Assembly: GCA_029261435.1 (NCBI GenBank)
Contig: JAJDBI010000201.1
Span: forward strand, 1-11,505
Reading direction: 5' to 3'
DNA: 11,505 nucleotides
Source: Nitrospinaceae bacterium
GTDB lineage: Bacteria > Nitrospinota > Nitrospinia > Nitrospinales > VA-1
A program made the translations under genes and the position numbers. This document shows, piece by piece, positions 7,857 through 11,505 of the stretch; positions within the stretch are counted from its first letter, which is position 1, and every line of letters begins with the position of its first letter. The notes below the pieces were generated by a model. The model was not told the origin of the DNA and searched no databases. It saw only the letters and a list, made by a program, of their open reading frames with translations.

Positions 7857-8057
7857 GGCTCGCTCCGTTGACTGATTCCCGACACAGAATGGCGATTGCT
7901 AATGCATTTAAAAGTATTCAGTCATTGAAAAACTCTCAATTTGCATTGGACAGTTTCCAAGCGCGGACGAATAACCACCCACGAATTTTGGAAACAAGAC
8001 AAACGTCTTATCCAGACAAAATCAGGAAAATTTATAAATTATTTGGGATTTATCAGA
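7857..8057 (-). other. Untranslated gap between small metal-linked gene and receptor
   Basis: These 201 bases lie between two minus-strand genes. The receptor Shine-Dalgarno (GGAG, on the minus strand just before 7856) is at its end. A perfect AAGAC/GTCTT inverted repeat with a 4-nt loop is at 7996-8009. A minus-strand TTGAGA (7934-7939) has only a poor -10 match 17 nt further. No minus-strand reading frame continues from the small gene. The gap may be a long spacer within one transcript or may hold a separate promoter. Confidence 0.4.
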
Positions 8058-8366
8058 TCAACAAAATGCAGGAGGAGCTCGGCTGGAAGCCGGTGGAAGG
8101 TCAATGGTTACCGAAACAGCTTTTGCAACCAAAACTCCTTTCGGGGCTTGAGAGAAAGGAGAAAGGTCCGGATCATCGTTTTCCAGACCAATATTGGACT
8201 GAACTAGATGACATGAAATACAATCCAAATCCAAGTGAGATGAATCCAGATCATGATCATGCAAAGGGCTTCCAAACAAGGTTATTACGCTGAAACAAAC
8301 CGCAAGTACCAGAGGAGGCAACTTTGAACGTGCCGTATTTAAATTTTTAAGGTTTAAAAATGTCAT
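8058..8366 (-). CDS. Small DUF2946-like His/Cys membrane-anchored or secreted protein
   Basis: This is a 102-residue protein with a short basic N-terminus, one hydrophobic segment at about 17-33 (signal peptide or anchor), then a metal-binding-looking cluster: His36-Asp-His38, His44, Cys49-X2-Cys52-His53. The end (PPASSRAPPAFC) matches the RAPP-type tail I associate with DUF2946-like proteins, which are commonly encoded beside TonB-dependent copper or zinc receptors. Function is not established; periplasmic metal binding or sensing is an inference. It lies upstream of the ZnuD-like receptor on the same strand, 201 nt apart. The ATG at 8366 has no good Shine-Dalgarno, but no better start is present. 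The opposite strand has an overlapping open frame (7841-8293), judged to be a shadow. Confidence 0.72.
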   Translation of the reverse strand: MTFLNLKNLNTARSKLPPLVLAVCFSVITLFGSPLHDHDLDSSHLDLDCISCHLVQSNIGLENDDPDLSPFSQAPKGVLVAKAVSVTIDLPPASSRAPPAFC

Positions 8367-8643
8367 TTAATTTATCTAAAAACTTTTTTTCGCTAGTCTT
8401 AGGATAATACTATTTCAAAAAAGATTCAAATTATTTTGACAAATGGATCTCAACTCCAATTAAATTCACTTTTATTAAAATAGTTAAATAACTTCTCCAC
8501 TCTCAAAAGAGGTCAAGTCTACTACCAGTGTCGGTAAATTAATTCTTTAATAATTAACAACCGTAAAACCATTAGATTCCAGCACCAGTGGATTGTCTTT
8601 TACCGAAAGGCGTGTACAGGAAAAATGATTGACGCACCCAAGT
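8367..8643 (-). promoter_or_regulatory. AT-rich upstream region of the metal-uptake genes, with candidate promoter and operator
   Basis: These 277 bases without a gene separate the DsbA-like gene from the small DUF2946-like gene. A minus-strand promoter candidate is TTGAAT (complement of 8424-8429), 17 nt, TATCCT (complement of 8401-8406), placing a start about 28 nt before ATG 8366. Each hexamer matches consensus at 4 of 6 positions; TATTAT (complement of 8404-8409) is a better -10 but only 14 nt away. Overlapping the -35 is an imperfect dyad GATTCAAAT-9 nt-AAATGGATC (8423-8449), 6 of 9 positions symmetric, which could bind a Zur/Fur-type repressor. It does not match the E. coli Zur consensus. 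An AT-rich TTAATAATTAA palindrome lies near 8547-8557. Confidence 0.35.
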
Positions 8644-9390
8644 TTAGTTGAGCAGTTTATCGATTTCCTGTTTGAAGGCGATGAACGGACGGGTGCCTGC
8701 AATGAGGGTGCCGCTCACCATATCGTCGGTGGTCTTCCCTATTACAAAGGCGGGCGTTCCTCTTATACCTGCATTTCTGGCATCCTGCAGATCCTGATTG
8801 ATATCATTTTTAAATTTGCCAGAGGTCAAACAGCTTTTGAACGGATCTTCTTGCAGACCGATGGAACTTGCGTAGCCGAGAATATCATCCGGGTTTAATT
8901 TTCCGCCCCCTCCGAACAGGGCATCATGCATTTCCCAGAATTTATTCTGTTCCCCGGCGCAGTGAGAAGCGATGGCAGCGGGTTTGGCGTACTGATGGTT
9001 TGACAGGGGCAGATCGCGCAGGACAAAGCGCAGTTTTCCAGTATTGACATACTGCTTCTTCAACTCTTTATAGGCTCTGGAATAAAACCCCTGGCAAAAC
9101 GGACACTGATAATCGGTGAACTCGACAATCGTGACCGGCGCCTTCTCATCCCCCAGTATGGGATTACCTGCTGTGGAGACTGTAGCCAAAGTTGGTCGAA
9201 CAGGTCTCGCCTTTGCTTGTGGAGACAAGCCTTTTTGTTTTATCTGGTTGAGTTCCTGCCGGATGGATTTTAATTCTTCGAGAATCGCATTGCCCTGCTC
9301 ATTGCTAATACCCTCAAATTGAGACTCCATAAATATAAGAGACCCGAGAAGGACTAATACCAGCAGAATAAGAATCGTGACCGACTTCAT
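8644..9390 (-). CDS. Membrane-anchored DsbA-family thiol:disulfide oxidoreductase
   Basis: This is a periplasmic thioredoxin-fold protein of 248 residues from the chosen ATG. Residues 4-20 form a signal anchor (VTILILLVLVLLGSLIF), and 32-53 look like a coiled coil (AILEELKSIRQELNQIK). A Pro-rich linker leads to the DsbA-like domain from about 77. The active site is Cys96-Pro-Phe-Cys99 in EFTDYQCPFCQGFY, and the cis-proline loop is GTP at 211-213. Cys144 (ASHCAGEQNKFWEMHD) and Cys187 may form the second disulfide seen in BdbD-like members. The family oxidises or isomerises cysteines in exported proteins; the direction is not predictable here. An in-frame TTG at 9420 would add ten residues but has no spaced Shine-Dalgarno. 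No dsbB-like partner is in the window. Confidence 0.9.
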   Translation of the reverse strand: MKSVTILILLVLVLLGSLIFMESQFEGISNEQGNAILEELKSIRQELNQIKQKGLSPQAKARPVRPTLATVSTAGNPILGDEKAPVTIVEFTDYQCPFCQGFYSRAYKELKKQYVNTGKLRFVLRDLPLSNHQYAKPAAIASHCAGEQNKFWEMHDALFGGGGKLNPDDILGYASSIGLQEDPFKSCLTSGKFKNDINQDLQDARNAGIRGTPAFVIGKTTDDMVSGTLIAGTRPFIAFKQEIDKLLN

Positions 9391-9483
9391 AAGTTGATCC
9401 GGAGAAAGGATTGAGATCAATCACCCAACAGCGTTCTTTTAACCAACATGCAGAATAGCTTAATCAGCCAAGAGTATTTCCTG

Positions 9484-9489
9484 ATTATA
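9484..9489 (-). promoter_or_regulatory. Candidate -10 element for the DsbA-like gene
   Basis: On the minus strand this is a perfect TATAAT, about 94 nt upstream of ATG 9390. No recognisable -35 lies 16-18 nt further up; that position is a GC-rich CCCC-GCC-GGGG repeat (9504-9514). The surrounding sequence is very AT-rich, so the match may be chance. Confidence 0.25.
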
Positions 9490-9551
9490 AAATATAATTA
9501 TTACCCCGCCGGGGCACGAGAGTTAATGAAAAAATCACGTGCTTTCTGCCT

Positions 9552-9566
9552 GTCGAGGTACTCGAC
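9552..9566 (-). other. Hairpin directly after the Cld-like stop codon
   Basis: GTCGAG and CTCGAC form a perfect 6-bp inverted repeat with a 3-nt loop, abutting the TAA of the gene at 9567. On the minus strand a run of six T (complement of 9529-9534) follows only 17 nt later, so it is not a textbook intrinsic terminator. It may protect the mRNA 3' end or help Rho-independent release weakly. Confidence 0.4.
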
Positions 9567-10526
9567 TTAACAGCCCAGGCTCTTGACTGTGTCCTCAATG
9601 GACATCGCGATGCAGGTAAAGATTGGAGTATCTTCTTTCACATACCGGCTTCCCTCAGTTTCTCGCAACTCTTGTACCAGATCGAGGAAATCATCTGGGG
9701 AATCAGATTCGAAAGCTACGACAAACTCGTAGTCATCAATTCCAAAACTGTAAGTCGTGTTCAGTTTAACAGAAGGGTATTTGTTGCCGATATAAATGTG
9801 CTCGTCCATGATTCCCTGACGGGTGAACTGAGTCAGCAGGTACCATTCGCGTGTCTTGACGAAAGGATAAATGAAAAGGTATTTCGCCTTACCCGGAATG
9901 ATATGTGTGCGGTCTTCTTCGTGTTCTGGATTTATGAAGTCCATATACATGGATCGTTTCGTCATGGAAAGGTAAGTGTACGGAACATTCAAATATTTTC
10001 CCAAACCGGTCTGCAATAGACGGGTGGTCATTTTCTGGAACTCTTCCATGCTGTAACAGATGCGCCATGTCATGATATCGACATCACCACGAATCCCGAC
10101 CATGGAGTAACAAAGTAAAATCATATCGGAACTATTGTCGTATTCCTCGAGAACATCAATAAACTCTTTCATGCCTTTGTCCCGTTCTTCCTGAGGCAGT
10201 CTGCGAAATGCAGGATCGAGTTTATAAAAAGTAAAACTGACATATTGACGTTGAACAGGTGGCTCTCCACCATTAGCCTTTTGAGCTTCTTCGCGTTTTT
10301 TCTGGGCCAGTTCCATAGCTTCACCCTCACGCTCCTGCCGGGCACGTGAAACCACACCGTCATCCACCACAGCGATGTTCTTGTCCTTCGCATATTGCTC
10401 AATACCACGCACAACGCTCTTTCGGACGAAAAACGGAACATTCTTCATGCGGGTCTGGGCCTCGTCGGTCCACTCCAGATCCAAAGCAGGCATGAAGTCT
10501 TCTAATTCTTTATCGTCAATACTCAT
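9567..10526 (-). CDS. PCP_red domain fused to chlorite-dismutase/HemQ-family haem protein
   Basis: The protein has 319 residues in two modules. Residues 18-62 (WTDEAQTRMKNVPFFVRKSV, then a GIEQYAKDKN helix and VVSRAR) match the PCP_red module known from the C-terminus of the light-independent protochlorophyllide reductase subunit BchB/ChlB. A charged linker (63-92) follows. Residues 93-316 are a chlorite dismutase/coproheme decarboxylase (HemQ/ChdC) fold, with YTYLSMTKRSMY (183-194), YPFVKTREWYLL (220-231), GIMDEHIYIGNKY (238-250) and YSFGIDDYEFVVAFESD (259-275). His243 aligns with the proximal haem ligand. The distal position (Arg in true Cld, Gln in Firmicutes HemQ) appears to be Leu255. 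True chlorite dismutation is therefore unlikely; coproheme decarboxylation, haem sensing or peroxidase activity is possible. No signal peptide, so cytoplasmic. No other haem gene is adjacent. Confidence 0.88.
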   Translation of the reverse strand: MSIDDKELEDFMPALDLEWTDEAQTRMKNVPFFVRKSVVRGIEQYAKDKNIAVVDDGVVSRARQEREGEAMELAQKKREEAQKANGGEPPVQRQYVSFTFYKLDPAFRRLPQEERDKGMKEFIDVLEEYDNSSDMILLCYSMVGIRGDVDIMTWRICYSMEEFQKMTTRLLQTGLGKYLNVPYTYLSMTKRSMYMDFINPEHEEDRTHIIPGKAKYLFIYPFVKTREWYLLTQFTRQGIMDEHIYIGNKYPSVKLNTTYSFGIDDYEFVVAFESDSPDDFLDLVQELRETEGSRYVKEDTPIFTCIAMSIEDTVKSLGC

Positions 10527-10565
10527 AGTTTGTTCTCAATATAAAATGGGTTTTTGGAAAGCAGT

Positions 10566-10593
10566 ATTATATCTGAAACCATATAAAAATCAA
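10566..10593 (-). promoter_or_regulatory. Candidate sigma70-type promoter for the Cld-like gene
   Basis: On the minus strand TTGATT (complement of 10588-10593), 16 nt, then a perfect TATAAT (complement of 10566-10571). It ends about 40 nt before ATG 10526, leaving a leader of about 30 nt that includes a GAGAAC ribosome-binding candidate. Spacing and position are reasonable. Confidence 0.45.
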
Positions 10594-10686
10594 AGCCTAT
10601 TCCCGGACACAGGGGTGGGTGGCAAAGACCCGGTTCTGGACCTAAATTACTAGTGAGGATAAAACTGGATTGATGAGGTATTTGTC

Positions 10687-11505
10687 ATGGACCCCACCAC
10701 CGCCTTTCTAAATTCACAAAGCTATATTGATCTCGAAAATGAGTTTGGGGCGAACAATTATAAACCTCTTGATGTCGTTTTAGCTCGGGGCCAGGGCGTC
10801 TGGGTCTGGGATGTGGAAGGCAATAAATATCTGGATATGCTGGCGTCGTATTCTGCCCTCAACCAAGGGCACTGCCATCCACGCATCCTGACTGCCCTGA
10901 TCGAACAAGCCAAAAAGCTTACCCTGGTTTCCCGGGCTTTCCGTACCGATCAGTTGGGTCCTTTCTATAGAGAAATCTGTAAAATGACCCACTCACATAG
11001 CGTTCTGCCAATGAACAGCGGTGCTGAAGCCGTCGAAACCTCCATTAAAGCAGCCCGTAAATGGGGATACAGGATTAAAGAAATCCCCGACGATATGGCC
11101 GAAATCATCGTCTGCGCTAATAATTTTCATGGTCGGACCACCACCATCGTTGGGTTCAGCTCCGAACCACTATATCGCGATGGATTCGGTCCCTTCGCAC
11201 CAGGATTCATCACCATCCCCTTTGGGGATGCAGAAGCACTCGAATGGGCCATCACCCCAAATACTGTTGCCTTTCTGGTAGAACCCATTCAAGGCGAAGG
11301 AGGCATTATCGTTCCACCCACCGGGTATCTGAAAAAGGTGCGTGAAATCTGCGACCGTAACAACATCCTGCTCATTCTGGATGAGATTCAAACAGGACTC
11401 GGCAGAACCGGCAAACTCTTTGCCGAAGAACACGAAGGCATCGAGTCTGACCTCACTCTGGTGGGTAAAGCACTCTCCGGCGGTGTCTATCCAGTCTCCG
11501 CTGTG
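10687..11505 (+). CDS. rocD: Ornithine aminotransferase, 3'-truncated by window edge
   Basis: A PLP-dependent class III aminotransferase that converts ornithine plus 2-oxoglutarate to glutamate-5-semialdehyde plus glutamate, linking arginine/ornithine and proline metabolism. The 273 visible codons have no stop; the family is about 400 residues, so roughly 130 are missing. Residues correspond to the human enzyme with a constant offset: Tyr55 in ASYSALNQG (human Tyr85, the residue that separates ornithine from GABA transaminases), Arg150 in NNFHGRT (Arg180), Glu204 in PIQGEGG (Glu235), Asp232 in LDEIQTGLGRTG (Asp263), and PLP-lysine Lys261 in GKALSGGVYPVSAV (Lys292). The Tyr and these flanks favour ornithine aminotransferase over acetylornithine aminotransferase (ArgD). 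ATG 10687 has GAGG 8 nt upstream. It is divergent from the Cld-like gene with 160 nt between. Confidence 0.94.
   Translation, partial: MDPTTAFLNSQSYIDLENEFGANNYKPLDVVLARGQGVWVWDVEGNKYLDMLASYSALNQGHCHPRILTALIEQAKKLTLVSRAFRTDQLGPFYREICKMTHSHSVLPMNSGAEAVETSIKAARKWGYRIKEIPDDMAEIIVCANNFHGRTTTIVGFSSEPLYRDGFGPFAPGFITIPFGDAEALEWAITPNTVAFLVEPIQGEGGIIVPPTGYLKKVREICDRNNILLILDEIQTGLGRTGKLFAEEHEGIESDLTLVGKALSGGVYPVSAV

Noticed and set aside
7841..8293. A 150-codon plus-strand open frame spanning the gap and most of the small minus-strand gene
   Set aside because: It overlaps the 5' end of the TonB receptor and most of the DUF2946-like gene in antisense, has no recognisable domain or ribosome site, and its composition looks like out-of-frame translation. 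The minus-strand genes have clear signatures.
9391..9420. A TTG start adding ten residues to the DsbA-like protein
   Set aside because: The GGGTGA before it touches the codon with no spacing, and the ten polar residues would precede an otherwise normal signal anchor beginning at the ATG.
9567..10526. Annotation as an active chlorite dismutase
   Set aside because: The distal arginine expected of true chlorite dismutases is replaced by leucine in a by-eye alignment, and the PCP_red fusion is not part of characterised chlorite dismutases. Family membership is kept, the activity is not claimed.
10687..11505. Acetylornithine aminotransferase (argD)
   Set aside because: The ASYSALNQGHCHP segment, with tyrosine at the human Tyr85 position, and the whole flanking sequence follow ornithine aminotransferase, not ArgD.
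1..11505. Mobile element, CRISPR array, tRNA or rRNA
   Set aside because: I looked for terminal repeats, transposase or integrase motifs, regularly spaced repeats and tRNA-like cloverleaf signatures and saw none. The genes are all core metabolic, repair, envelope or transport functions.

Overview
The window is ordinary, gene-dense bacterial chromosome of middling base composition (judged by eye, not computed). No rRNA, tRNA, CRISPR array, insertion sequence or phage gene is visible. It reads as a Gram-negative bacterium: there is a TonB-dependent outer-membrane receptor and a short phosphatidylserine decarboxylase/synthase pair. The order ilvN-ilvC-psd-pssA, together with a chlorite-dismutase-family protein carrying a protochlorophyllide-reductase-type N-terminal domain, would fit a Nitrospinota/Nitrospirota-like or deltaproteobacterial-type lineage. 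That assignment is an inference and not a firm identification.

Layout. Positions 2-631 (+) hold the 3' part of RNase PH, convergent with an endonuclease III gene (765-1424, -). Divergent from nth is a compact plus-strand run: ilvN (1569), ilvC (2085, TTG start), psd (3093), pssA (3727) and accD (4533-5444). It combines branched-chain amino-acid synthesis (acetohydroxyacid synthase regulatory subunit, ketol-acid reductoisomerase), phosphatidylethanolamine synthesis (PssA makes phosphatidylserine, Psd decarboxylates it) and the first step of fatty-acid synthesis (AccD). The acetohydroxyacid synthase large subunit (ilvB) is not next to ilvN, and leuA, often found after pssA in this arrangement, is absent. 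A bidirectional hairpin terminator at 5611-5649 separates this block from the next.

Positions 5805-10526 are all on the minus strand. In transcription order they are a PCP_red/chlorite-dismutase-like fusion protein (10526-9567), a membrane-anchored DsbA-type thioredoxin protein with a CPFC active site (9390-8644), a small His/Cys-containing DUF2946-like protein (8366-8058) and a ZnuD-like TonB-dependent receptor (7856-5805). The last two look like an outer-membrane metal uptake unit, probably for zinc or copper, with a promoter and possible operator in the AT-rich region before them. A divergent intergenic region then leads to the 5' part of ornithine aminotransferase (10687 to the window end, +).

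The least ordinary item is the fusion protein. Two tetrapyrrole-associated modules are joined in one polypeptide, the presumed haem-ligand histidine is present, and the distal catalytic position carries leucine, which argues against true chlorite dismutase activity. I found no clearly new multi-gene system.
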